Assembly: GCA_020726505.1 (NCBI GenBank) | Contig: JAHLEZ010000008.1 | Coordinates: 2,790,001 to 2,854,000, forward strand | Direction of reading: 5' to 3' | Source of the DNA: Leptodontidium sp. MPI-SDFR-AT-0119 | Lineage: Eukaryota > Ascomycota > Leotiomycetes > Helotiales > Leptodontidiaceae | Length of the DNA stretch: 64,000 nt | Position numbers and translations under genes: made by a program | Notes under the pieces: model-generated | Databases searched by the model: none | Told to the model about the DNA's origin: nothing | The model's input: the letters and a program-made list of their open reading frames with translations, nothing else | In this document: one piece after another, positions 47,779 to 58,972 of the stretch | Layout: every line of letters starts with the position of its first letter | Numbering within the stretch: position 1 is the first letter of the stretch

Positions 47779-49154
47779 ATGGGCGCAGAATGGTCCAAGA
47801 TGAAGATCTCACTCCCAATCGCGCTTTCCTTACATATTTCCAGCCTCAATATCGGCCATGCACGCCAAAGAAACCTGCAGCATCCATTGCGACCTCCGCC
47901 AGGAAAGACTTCTCTCATACCACAAGATCACTTTAGCCCAGTCATTGGGGTTTGTAAGTCTTCTTTTGAGCGACTGATATCTGATGGGTAGTAGGGCTGG
48001 AGCAACTTCATGCACACGACTAATATCTCACTTGGTACTCCGCCCCAAAGCTTCAACGCTCTGCTGGACCTAGCCAGCTCGGTTCTCCTCGTCCCATCCG
48101 TCAAGCACTCGAAGACGCCAGGCTCTACACTTAGTCCTCCGCATCAGTACAATTCCACTTTATCATCCACCTTTCGTCCGAACGGCACAGCTATGACGTC
48201 ACGCTTTATGCAGGAGGATGTCTCCGGGTATTTATCCTACGACGATTTTCACATCTCCTCCTTGACACTAAGCGACGCTCTCTTCCAAGAGGCGCCGACA
48301 TGGCAACCATTTCCCGAATGTGGACTGTGCGACCGTCCGGTGGACACCCTCTTCCCACTAGGACCCTACAACGCCAGTGCACCACAGAACTTCATGTCTC
48401 CTATCGCCCAGCTCATCAAAGCCGAGATCCTGGACTCGAACATCTTTTCCCTCCGCCTGTCCCGGAACCCCGGCGATGGGGAAGGCCAGCTCGTCCTTGG
48501 CGGTATCGTGGACGAGGAGTTTTACACTGGTGAATTCAGGACTATTCCCATGACCAGCCTTCCCGTCCCCAACTCCCCAGGCCTGAATGTCTTCGATGAA
48601 GGGGATAAGTGGAAGACGACCATTTCGACCCTCACTGTTGGACTAGACAGCATTAAGCACGCCTTCTCAACCCCAACTGTTGCGATCATTGATGTCGGAT
48701 TCCCCTTCATCGGCCTCCCTGTCTCTCTCGCCGAGGACATAAACGCCCTCCTTGGAACGGACAACTGGGGGCCATTCGCATGGGCTGATTGCGAGGAACG
48801 CGATACCTTCCCTAATGTTACGATCATCCTCCATGATGAGGAATTCATCTTGACTCCCTATGATTACCTGCTTGAGCAAAAATTCAAGGAGGACGGAGAC
48901 CGCTTGTTCTGTCAGAGTGCTTTCTGGACGATGTTTGAGGATGAAGATCGAGATGGTGGAAGGGATGAGGGTGTAGTGGTTCTGGGAAGTGCGTTCGTGA
49001 AAGCTTGGGTTAGTGTTTTTGATTTGGAGACGGGCGGTATGAGCTGTAAGTCTAAGTTTATGGGTAAAGTAACTCCGTGATCTTGATGCTGATCTTCGCA
49101 GTTGCTAGAGCGAAACATGGTCCTCCCCGCCATGATCCAGGCCATGGCGTATAA
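47779..49154 (+). CDS. A1 aspartyl protease-like protein, secreted, altered DTG motifs
   Basis: Exons 47779-47949 (or from ATG 47800), 47995-49045 and 49102-49154 give 417 residues from ATG 47800. I prefer that start because it opens a signal peptide (MKISLPIALSLHISSLNIGHA). The exon 1/2 border needs a GTTTGT donor, unusual but the only one that keeps frame. The pepsin fold is shown by NISLGTPPQSFNALLDLASS, FSLRLSRNPGDGEGQLVLGG and a C-terminal VFDLETGGMSFARAK after the last join. Active-site Asp75 is followed by Leu-Ala instead of Thr-Gly, and Asp283 by Val-Gly-Phe. Both aspartates remain but the motifs are altered. It lies 470 bp after its paralogue and has no membrane anchor. Confidence 0.75.
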
Positions 49155-50441
49155 TCGAGGCACAAGTATCCAACTATACTTTATGCACAGCTGGGTTTCA
49201 ATACTAATTAGCCGGACCTTTCGCTAGCTCTTCATCGAATGTTCTTGGGCACACAAAGAACAAACTCCTAGCGAATTAAGCGAATTAAGAGACGAGCGAG
49301 AGTCAGAGTGAAAGCCTACGAATTCATGGCAATTATTGTAGCCGCTCTGGGGTTGCTCACCGAGAACTTTACCAGACGCATAATTAGTCCTAATCACTTC
49401 GAAATGCATTGTTTCAAATCGATGTAGTCGCAATTGTAGATCACATAGAACGGAATTCTGGCGTGCGCTGGTCTTACCAAGCCTCCGAAAGGTTTCCTCC
49501 ACCTCTGAAAAATAAACCAATCCACCTGGAACTGCTTGCTTAAGTCTTCCAGAATCGGCTTCGCGTCTCTTACCTCAGCCAGAAATGGCTGATGTCGGAA
49601 CAAGCCGTCTCCGTTTGTCTGACAACCAGTCCGGCAGGCTCAGAATCTGGGGAATTGACAGGGGAGATGAATTAAATATGGAGATGATACTTTCCTGAAT
49701 GAATCTTCTTGACCTAACTAACTAGCCATTGTATCCGATTACACACTCGACGAAAACCTTATTTTGCATAGACTTTTTATAGTACATTTAGTCCATCGCA
49801 TGAACCACATCAAGATAAATCTCGAAGGATATAAAAGACGTATATTTTCAAGTAGGTCAGAGAGCAGATATTCACACCGTCGATCAAACATCGGCAGAAA
49901 GGATGTGCCAAAAATTTGGGCAGTATATACTCAGTCTCTGTCTTAGTATAAGGAAGTCTGGGTAGCCCCGAAACACTTGTTTTGCGGGAACTTTCGAGCT
50001 GCAAGGTTGTCGAGTCTCGATCGCAGGACAGTCTCCAGTAAGCACTAGGAGTAGGAACAAGGTCCTGGTGGTCCGGTTCTGTTTCGTTCGCGATGAGCTT
50101 CTTTCGACTATCAACTTCAATTCAGTAGAGTAACGGATGCAGGTTGGGGGATGCTCATAATAAGCATTGGCCTCGTTCCATCCAGCTAGCTTCAGCAGCG
50201 GCAGACTACCTGGATTATGATGCGCGGAACCTCGACGAGATGAGACAACATCGAGAGTATTTGCTTGAAGCTGAGGTACGTAGCTCTAATGGGGTATGGG
50301 ATTCGGAAGCTTGAGCTTGAAATAGGTGCATTGGCTCTCAAACGTCTTAGATGCTTGTTATCCACAGCGATTCTGAGTGGTGGCAGAGGTTGGTACTGTT
50401 TAGCCTTCAGTTCCCTTGAGAATAAGACCATGCCTAGCAGC
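49155..50441. other. Intergenic stretch with coding-like scraps
   Basis: Minus-strand 49603-49395 reads FLAEVRDAKPILEDLSKQF and plus-strand 50190-50275 reads DYLDYDARNLDEMRQHREYLL. Both are protein-like but isolated and unrecognised. They may be fragments of old genes cut by the transposon at 50442. No complete gene is supported. Confidence 0.3.
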
Positions 50442-51461
50442 CAGCGTGAGCAAAATTAATCTAGCTAATCGATTAATAATCAGACTAATTGATTTGATTA
50501 GATTAGAATTGGATTAATGCAAAATTGACTTGATTAGATTAGAATTAGATTAATTAATCTAGATTAATCTAGATTAATCTGATTAATGACTAACTTATAA
50601 TAATATTAAATATATATATTTATAATGCTACTAAGAAATAATGAACTAAATAATTAAGCAATTAAACAAGTAACTTATAAACTAACTAATAAACTAACTA
50701 ACTAACTAACCAACTAACCTACTAACAAACCTATTCAATACAAAATAAGTTATTATTTTCTATATCTTTAACTTCTTCTCTTATATTGTCTTCTTCTTTT
50801 TTCTCTTTAATAACTTCCTATAACACTTACTTTACAAAGACAGTAATCACGTGTAATAACGGCCTCACATATTAATACATAACATATAAAGATAATAAGT
50901 ATCTCTTAGAATCTACAATTAAGTAAAAAAGAAGGTAAGAAGAGAAGAGCTTTATATATAAAGGGGGAGCGCCATGGGGCTAATTAATCTTTATAAAGCT
51001 TAGTTAACTGGCATACCGGAAATGAGGCTCTAGGTGCTCCTAACCGTTATAACAAATACTTTTACTTGCTTATAAATCAATTATTATTAATAGTATATTC
51101 TACTTTTTGCTTTTAACTAATTCTTAGATTTTAATAAAGTATATATTATTCTTATTAACATATATATGCTTTTTTTTAATTAAGTAATAAGATTAATTTA
51201 GATTAGAAAATCATCGATTTCGCTTCAGGAAGCCTCGGAAAAGCTTAGTAACGATTATTTTTAGTATACGTTAGTCTATTTTAGGTATAGTCTACCAGAC
51301 TATACCGCTTTAGGATGCGGCTCTTATATTAATCAAATTAATCAATTAATAATCAATTAATCAGATTAGATTAGATTAGAATTTGATTAATTGAAATTTG
51401 ACTTGATTAGATTTAGATTAATGGCCATTAATCTAATCTAATCTAATCATTTCTCACACTG
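50442..51461. mobile_element. AT-rich hAT-like non-autonomous element (candidate)
   Basis: The ends are imperfect inverted repeats: CAGCGTGAGCAAAATTAATC on the left, and CAGTGTGAGAAATGATTAG when the right end is read on the minus strand. A CAG-x-G start is typical of hAT transposons. Clusters of GATTAGATTAGA and TTAATCTAGATTAATC units lie just inside both ends, like hAT subterminal transposase-binding repeats. The interior is AT-rich with no transposase and includes (ACTAACTA)n-like runs near 50690. The flanking 8-mers do not match, so no target duplication supports the boundaries. Confidence 0.5.
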
Positions 51462-52036
51462 GTGCAAGGGTTGACTTAAAGTTGGTGGAGGACATAAGGC
51501 CTTTATCGTTCCAGTTCTGGATATTCTTGATTGAGAGGAATCGTAAGTTGGGCATCGGATTCTTGGGGTTGTTCAAAGCCTCAAAGAATGCTGATAACAC
51601 ATCGATTCGAAACTCATACCCTTCTTCAGGGTCTCTTTTGTCGTGATCATCGGGCGCCACATACATGCAGACTTCAGCGAACTCGAGGGCTACATCGCGG
51701 AGGTTTGGAAAGCGATTGATTGACTGGATGACTTCGGTGTATTCGTCCGTCAACGTCGAATAAATTTCGCGATCGTTTAAATTCACAGTGTCATAATAGG
51801 GATCGTTGGATGTGGTAAGTTTGATGCGAGTGACCTCTTGCGAAAGATGGGGAGATGTGAGGATGGATGGAACTTCTCAAAATTGGCCGCGTTTGGAGTT
51901 ACGTGAACTCGAGAGAACAATTCTCGAGTGGCTGATTTATAGAAAGTTTTGCTCGCCAGGCGAAGGTTTAGCAGATCTGACGTCGGTGTGTTTTTGCAAG
52001 GGGTACTTTTTACTTTTCCCTTATTACAAGACTTAA
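51462..52036 (-). pseudogene. F-box/LRR-like protein fragment, truncated at both ends
   Basis: Two frames of one gene: 52036 down to about 51850 reads TSDLLNLRLASKTFYKSATRELF, the end of an F-box-like region. From about 51850 to 51462 it reads HLSQEVTRIKLTT, SINRFPNLRDVALEF and NPMPNLRFLSIKNIQNW, leucine-rich segments of fungal F-box proteins. A one-base frameshift near 51856, at a CATCCATCC duplication, separates them. The 5' end dissolves into AT-rich sequence before a plausible start. The 3' end stops at the border of the hAT-like element. It is therefore a dead fragment. Confidence 0.55.
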
Positions 52037-52097
52037 GAATAAGAGTTTCCTTAATAAAAGAATAAAGAAAAGTATTTCTAAAAGAAAGAAAAAACAC

Positions 52098-52803
52098 AAT
52101 CTTACTAATAAATCTATGTATTAGTACTTCACTAAAAAAAGTATTAAAATCATTAAATAATTTCTAATTACTTTGATTTAATACTTAAGGCAATTTAATA
52201 CTAATTTATATTAACGCAGGTCTTAGCTAATAATTGCTCCAAATACGGAGTTGCCTTTTTATATTTATTTCCCTTATATATACTACTATAAATTCTAAAC
52301 TATTAGTAAATATATTCCAAGAGATTATAGTACTAAGATTAATACTAAGTGTATTAGCAAGGGTATTAATTTTAGGAAATAAAAAGTTAGTATTAGAATC
52401 ACTAATAAGGGGTACAAAAGAGGAAGCACTTCATATATTAGTATCTTTAGCAAGAGATTAATCTACTGGAGGAACAACTTTCGGCTTGATTCGATGATCA
52501 GGGGGAAGAAGTCTAGTAAAGAAAAATTATTTATTTCTTTAGTTTTTTAATAAAGAGAATTTAAAAAAAAGGGCAAAGGTTTTATTATATTCAATACTAT
52601 TTATTAATATTATACTTAATATAAGTTTTTCTTATAATAAGATAGCGTCGTAGTAATTACTTACAAAAGAATTTAAGGAGAAAAATATTTATTATCTTCT
52701 TAAATAAGTTAAAAATAATTATAAATAATAATTACGTATAATAGTAACCTCATATATTAATACAGAATATATAAAAATATAAGAGAAAATTACTATTGAT
52801 GAG
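52098..52803. other. RIP-like AT-rich DNA, no gene
   Basis: Strongly AT-rich with TAA/TAG in all frames. The 75-codon frame at 52234-52461 is composed almost wholly of AT-rich codons and is treated as chance. Confidence 0.5.
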
Positions 52804-53053
52804 TGTTGGTCCACAGGTCCCTGCATGAGCATACTTCTGTCGGAAAAGGGAGTGCGGGTCAAAGTCAGGGGTCAGAGCCGGACTGGTTTCGGTGGAGATT
52901 CGGTGGGGTTTCGTAGTATATAGTCTGGCTCTCCTCGCACTCTCTTAGAATTGACACAGATTTTGAACCATACATTTATTACTCTGTCGCCATACTCGCA
53001 TTGGAATATATTCACACATGCGGCGTGGTACATGAACCGGTACTGCACCGACA
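52804..53053. mobile_element. 250-bp solo LTR with 5-bp duplication ATGAG
   Basis: The segment begins TGTTGGTCC and ends GCACCGACA, so it has short inverted TGTYGGT/ACCGACA ends of LTR type. The same pentamer, ATGAG, stands on both sides (52799-52803 and 53054-53058). Its composition is clearly richer in GC than the surrounding AT-rich DNA. No internal retrotransposon sequence is attached, so it is a solo LTR. The family is unknown and unlike the TGTGG family at 53814. Confidence 0.8.
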
Positions 53054-53813
53054 ATGAGTAAAAAGAGGATGTGTATTATAATTAATCTTAAGACCTGTAG
53101 ATAAGCTTAAGATAAATGTATTAGAATTTCTTAACTTAGATATAATCACATATGTAATTATAATCTGCCAAAAAGCTTCACAATTATTTTAATAAGGATA
53201 TAATAAGTTTTCACTTGATAAGAAATCATACTATCAAACCCTAATAATAGAAGTCTTTCAATTTGGTAAAGATATTCTCTTTTGCGTCTTCAAGTCTTTT
53301 TACTAAGATACTTAGCCTTATCTAAAGTTATTTCTTACTATCTTTAATACAAGATCAATTGCAAAGTTACCCACTTCTCAAATAAGGTCTTAAAATGGCC
53401 TCTTACAAATAAGATCCTTTTTATTGAAACCATTGCATTTATTATAGCAACTCTTATGCTATTTGAATTGATATTATTTGTTGTTAAGTACACTTCGCAA
53501 ATATAATTAAAAAGTGTATTACTAATCTGATCTATTTAACTTAATTATTAAACTTCTTGCATATAACAAGCTTTAACTCGTTTATTTATAATATATTAGT
53601 GAGAGTAAATACTTGTAGGTATTTGAATAATTTGAAATTATCAGTTTAATATGTTAGTCTTTTTATTCGTTAAGCAGGAAAAACAATAGACTTTTGATAG
53701 TTAAACTTTCGAAATGTTCATTTAAATAGTCCCCTATATAAATATAGTAAAGTACTTACTACATTACATGCAGACTATCCTTCTTAAAGCTAATCTCCTT
53801 TGTTATACTTTTC
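53054..53813. other. AT-rich gene-free DNA
   Basis: No gene, repeat end or motif was recognised; stops are dense in all frames. Confidence 0.5.
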
Positions 53814-53998
53814 TGTGGTATAGAAGTGGAGTAGAGCCTTGTGATCAACGTAGGTTGAATTGAAGTGATTGATTGTTCTCTAGAATATATAAGGAAATCA
53901 GGGGAACACGTTGTTCCCCTAAAAGCGGTATACGCTAGTAGAATCTGAAACTAGTATAGCGCACAACTAACCGAGTATTAGCTTGTGCTTATACGACA
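53814..53998. mobile_element. LTR of the TGTGG family, RIP-mutated copy
   Basis: A 185-bp segment starting TGTGGTATAGAAG and ending TTATACGACA. It aligns along its length with 60561-60745 and at both ends with 62620-62801. Differences from the 60561 copy include CAG-to-TAG and GCG-to-GTG changes, as RIP would cause. The flanking pentamers (TTTTC and TACCC) differ, so this copy is not a clean solo LTR. It may be the end of a larger, eroded or rearranged element. Confidence 0.75.
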
Positions 53999-54394
53999 TA
54001 CCCCCTAATTAAGTAATAATTGTAAGCCACTAATATTGTGATTAACTGCTCTAAGTGAGAGTAAATATTAAACTGAACAATTAGGCCACAACTATTCTTG
54101 TACTACTAGGTTAGGCAAATAACTGTCTTATTTAAAGTGGCGCATCCCCTACTTAATTCTTGATCCTGTAACCTTTCTATAATATATATAGATCGACCTT
54201 TCGATTTATTAACTAATTAACTAATTAATAATTAATTAACTAATTAATAAATCAATTAATTAATACTATAAGTGTATTAGTGCGCTCTATTAAGGCCGTT
54301 AAGGCTAATCGTTTAGTTACTGTTATAAGTTATTGAGTTGATTTTTATTGAGTTGATCGTTAATTTTGGGGCTATGTATTAATTTGAATATTAC

Positions 54395-55230
54395 TAACTA
54401 TAGTAAGCGAAGAAGAAGAAGGATATTAAGAAGGCTCTAAAGGCTACTCCTGCTTTAAAGAGACCTATTACGGCTGCTCCGGTTACTCGTGCTTGTGCTT
54501 CTTAAGTTAAGGGAGATAAGTGTTTAGTTATTTGTTTAGGTTATATTAATAACGCCCTCTAAACTAAAAGTACTAGCGAGTACTTTAATATTATTAGTTA
54601 GGGTACTTGTTATTTCGCTTACTTGTCGGGCCACTCTTATAAGGCTGCTCCCCTTATTACTTAGGCTCTTTTCTTCTTTTATCGCACTACGCTCTTAAAC
54701 GACGTAGGTAAGAAGGTAAATTCCCTTAGTTGTTTTTTTTTAGCGTGTAATTACTGACTATTTTAGGAATTAGAGCGCCTAAGAGCTCTTATTTTTACTA
54801 CTTTCTAGGGTGAGGTTATTACTTTTATTACTAATAAACTAACCGGCTTAAGAGAAGGTGACGAGGAGGAGGAAAATGAGGATAGTACTACTATTAAAGA
54901 GTCTAGTATATTATTTTATCTTAAATTTCCTACGAAATTAAGGCTAAATTAGTTAATTTCTTTTAAATAAAGAGAATTCCTTTAGTACTTTAGAGGTTTA
55001 TACGCGGGTTACTAGAGAGTAACTTATTACTACTACTAGTGCTTTATTTTCTCCGGAGCTTACTCGTGGACTTACTGGTGTTAGTGGAGCTCCGGCTCTT
55101 ACTCCTAAAGAAGAGGCTTTGGCCGCTCGTATTAACGAGCTTTGTAGTGTAATTAAAAGTGCCTTAGTTACTTTAACTAGGGAAGTTCGGGGCTTACTAC
55201 TTAGAGATAATTAGGCTACTCTCTTTTTGT
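54395..55230 (+). pseudogene. Eroded plus-strand reading frame of unknown origin
   Basis: Plus-strand translation gives long protein-like stretches between TAA/TAG stops: a Lys/Ala/Pro-rich start (KKALKATPALKRP), an acidic GDEEEENEDSTTIKESS, and a final helical PKEEALAARINELCSVIK. The order and charge pattern suggest one former gene of about 280 codons, on the strand opposite to the copia relic that follows. It could be a retrotransposon gag, an extra ORF or a captured gene. I do not recognise it. Confidence 0.35.
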
Positions 55231-55599
55231 GAGGCGAGGCTTAAGAACCTTTAAATAATTAAGTGTCCCTTTGTAATTTACTTATATTATATTACTTTTA
55301 TTATAGAAACGAATAACTATTGAGAGTAATTAAATCTTTTAAATGCCGTGAATTTCACCCTCGAGCTCAGTTGCTCTCGAAGTAAATCAAATAGTAAGAG
55401 AATTTACAAAGTAATAATAAATACATAAGAAAATACATTATATATTTATAAAGTAAGCTTATAGTTAAACTACCCTTATATAAAAGAAAAGTAAAGAACG
55501 TATATAAAGACTTACTTTAAAGCGAGGGCTTTATAATAAGTTACTCTAGTTAAGCACAAATATCTACTAAGTTAATAAGAGTAACAAAATTCTTAAATT

Positions 55600-58500
55600 T
55601 CTGCCGAGAGAGGTTCTTTATAAGTCTATTAACAGGCATATAACCCGTAAGCAAATATTCGACTAAAAAAGTGCCCTTTTGAAACTCTTAGCGCAATTAT
55701 ATATTTTAAATATTAACGTGGCGAAGCTTAATAAAAATACGCTGATTTTCCTTAATAATTAATTATATCGTTTATTAATTATTATAAAAGATCCTTTAAA
55801 TTTCCCCTAATTTAAGACGTAGCTCTTAAAAGAAACACTATAAAGCTATAATATCTTTAGCCGTGCGCTTAACGCTTAAAAGCATAGCTTATATAGTCGA
55901 AGTAGTGACTGTATTTTATAAGGCCGCTTTTTATAAGATTAATCCTTTAAAAAGTATTATAATATAACTATTAAAAGAACGCCTAGTATTAAGATCGTCT
56001 ATAAATAAAGTATTTAAAGCTATAATAAGCTAAGAGTCGCGTAGCTTGTAACTGTTAGTAATCGCCAAAAATCGGGTTCTAAAGAAGTAATAAATAGTCT
56101 AATTGACTATTATAAGGTACTTTAAAGAGAGGTTAGTTAAGAAGTGAGAAAGTCTTAAAGTTATAAACGTAACGTTTACGCGTAATATAATTACTATATA
56201 AAGTACTAAGCTAACTTTCTCTTAATACTTCTTAATTTAAACCGGGGTTACTTGCCCTTAATTCTTTAATAACTTAACTTAAGGTAGTAAAGTACTTAAG
56301 TAATTTCTATTTACTAAGTTAAATCGTAAAGTAACCTTTTAAATATAAGTGTCGTGTACTAGAGAAATAGTCTTTACTTAACAATCTCTAATAACACGAA
56401 CACTTAAAAACTACTTTATCGGTTCTCCTCTAGTAAGCTTGTATGCCGTATTTAAGCCGTCGATAATAAGTTGAGCGTCTCTAAGGGCTAAAGCGTAGTA
56501 TAATACTTAAATATTATTAATATAAAAAATAATAAAGACCGAACGTTACTTGTTTATAAAGATATAAGGCTCCTCTTTATAAGGGATTAACCTTAACTTT
56601 AATAAAGTTCCGGTAAAGTCTTTATATTATAATACTAGTGAGTCTTTAAGTTTATAAAATACACGATCAACCTCTATTACTATGCCGTCTTATTTAAATC
56701 TATTTAGTAAGTAATAGCGTACGCGAGTACTTGATTCGCTTCGTTTAGCGTTAATAAAGGCGTTAATAATATAAAATTAGATTATCTCTAAATTAAATTA
56801 AACTATTATTACTATAGCGGTCCTGAAAGAATAAGTAGTCAAGGTTGCCGTATATATTAAGAGAATTGACGTTTCGGGTTATAAGTCTCCCTTAATAATA
56901 ACTCGCGAGCGATACTTAGTTAAATACCTTGACGAATCGACTTTAGCGTGAAATACTTATTTTAATAATATTAATTATTTAGTAGCGAAGCTTTATTTAA
57001 CGACTCTCTAGTAGTTACGCGACTCTAAGTTAGTGATTTCCTTGATTACGTCGGTTCAGAAGTACTCTCTTAAAGGATAATCCTTAAGGTCTCTCTAATT
57101 TAATAAGTCCTTTAATAATTAGGATTAGTATATTCGTAGGAGATTAACTAGTTATCGAATTTCGATATTTTTAAGAATAAACGCTGAGATTATAGCGTAA
57201 ACTACGCTTAAGTCTTTCCCGTCTCTTTATACTAGTTCTTAACTAGGCTAAAAGGTCCTTAAAAAGTCCTCTAAATACTTATAGTTACTCGACGGGTTTA
57301 ACGATTTTATAATTAACTCTCTAATAGTTACTATATAAACGCTTTCATTTAGTTTTATAATCTTATTACTAACTCGAGTCTTTCGACCGTCGTTAGTTGC
57401 TCGATCTTCTACTTTCTTCTTCTATAAAGGTTTAAGTAAGTTATTATTAGTTAGGGCTAGAAGTAGTAAGTATTACTTTATACTTAATTTTTCCCTTAAG
57501 TCTAACGAATTAAGATACTCCTTATACTTTATTACTTAAGGCGGAGCTTCTGATTACTTAGGGCCGGCACCTTAAGTAAGTACTCCCTGACGCTTAAGAC
57601 CGCGCTCTCGGTCGTATAACCCTTAAAAGTATATAATAACTTATAATATCGATTGGCGCTTAGCTCTTATATTTCTCTTAAAGTTTAATATATTACGTAA
57701 GATATCTCTCTTAGTTATACTTTAAGATACTAATTATCTTAATTTGTCGACTCGTTTTGAGACTTAATTAAAGTGCTCGTGAGTAAGAAGTCTAATACTT
57801 TTCCTTAATTATTTTACCCTTAAGTTTTTACTAATGAGTTCTATTAATCTTGACTTTTTTAAGGGTAGTATTAGTTACTTTACCCCTGTAGTTAAAAGCT
57901 TAATCGAAGGCTGTAGTACTCCTAAGGTTATAAACTCAGTAGTTTCTATAGAACTTATTACTTAGCTTAGTTATTCCTTTTTTAAAGTAGTACTTATTAT
58001 TAATTCTAGTATATTAAGTGCGCTTAATCGATTAATTATATCGGTTCCGGCGTCTTAAGGTCCCTCCTCTTCTTTTAGTATTTTAGTAAGATCTCTTAAT
58101 ATTAAGCGCGGCTGGCCGACCGCTCTCTTTACGTTTAGAGAGCCTAAATAAAAGAGAGATTTGTTAAAAGTAACGTTCTGAGTTACTATTACACGCTGTA
58201 ATTAAGGTACTTAAACCCTATATATATATTAAACGAGACGTATCTTACTAAGTATCTAAGGTACGCTTTTAAGTTAACTTTAAATACTTTCTTTTATTAA
58301 AGAGCCTCTCGGTTCTTAATTATAAAGTAGGCTCTATAGCCGTACGCTTATATATTACTCTAGTTAGGTTATATATTAGTGTTATACTTTTAAATAAGCT
58401 TAGGGTCGTAGTACTGAAAATATTACCTAAACTAAATATAAAAGATCTTATTTAGACTCTTAAAGCCTTTTTAAGTATTTGGACTTATATTATAAAGAGT

Positions 58501-58938
58501 AATTGCCGCTATAACTACTTCTATCTAAAGTTCCTCTAGTAAGTTTACTAAAAGGCGCATCTTAATAGACTTTTCGATAATTTCCTTGCTTACGCGCTTA
58601 ATTCCCCTATTAGGTTAGTGCGTATGCGAAGGGGTACTTTTAATATTAATATTATTCTCTGTATACTACTTTTCGTACTCGGTTAATTTATTAATTCTTA
58701 TAACCAAGGTATTATTATCTTAGCGTATTTTGCAAATCGAAAGTCCGAATTGACGTCTCGTCTACGCCTTAAACAGTTTAAGAGCTGTTAAGACGGCGAT
58801 TAACCCTTTGTTTTTCAAGAACTATTTATAGAATTTCCTATCGTATTAGTCTTTAACTAATAAGAGCTAATTATTTTTATTAAATCCGACAGGGAAGTCG
58901 AATAAGTCTTAAGAAATGCGATAAAAAGGCCAGGTAGC
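55600..58938 (-). pseudogene. Ty1/copia relic A: integrase, reverse transcriptase, RNase H
   Basis: Minus-strand translation across stops gives copia Pol parts in the expected order. The integrase core comes first, from about 58930 down (GFNKNNWLLLVKDQYD-like, then RRQFGLSICKIR and ITLYNISPN). The reverse transcriptase follows: FINAKRSESSTRV near 56740, VFYKLKDSLVL near 56660, and its YVDD box as FYINNI at about 56512-56529. RNase H is recognisable as VTTSTI near 55900. Domain order IN-RT-RNase H identifies the copia superfamily. The element is cut off inside the integrase at 58938, where the TG of relic B's LTR begins, so its gag is missing. Stop codons are mostly TAA/TAG. Confidence 0.75.
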
Positions 58939-58972
58939 TGTTCTCTCTAAAGGTCTTCGACTAACGACTTAC

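Noticed and set aside
52234..52461. 75-codon frame rich in Ile/Leu in AT-rich DNA
   Set aside because: Its composition follows from AT-rich sequence; no motif and surrounded by stops.
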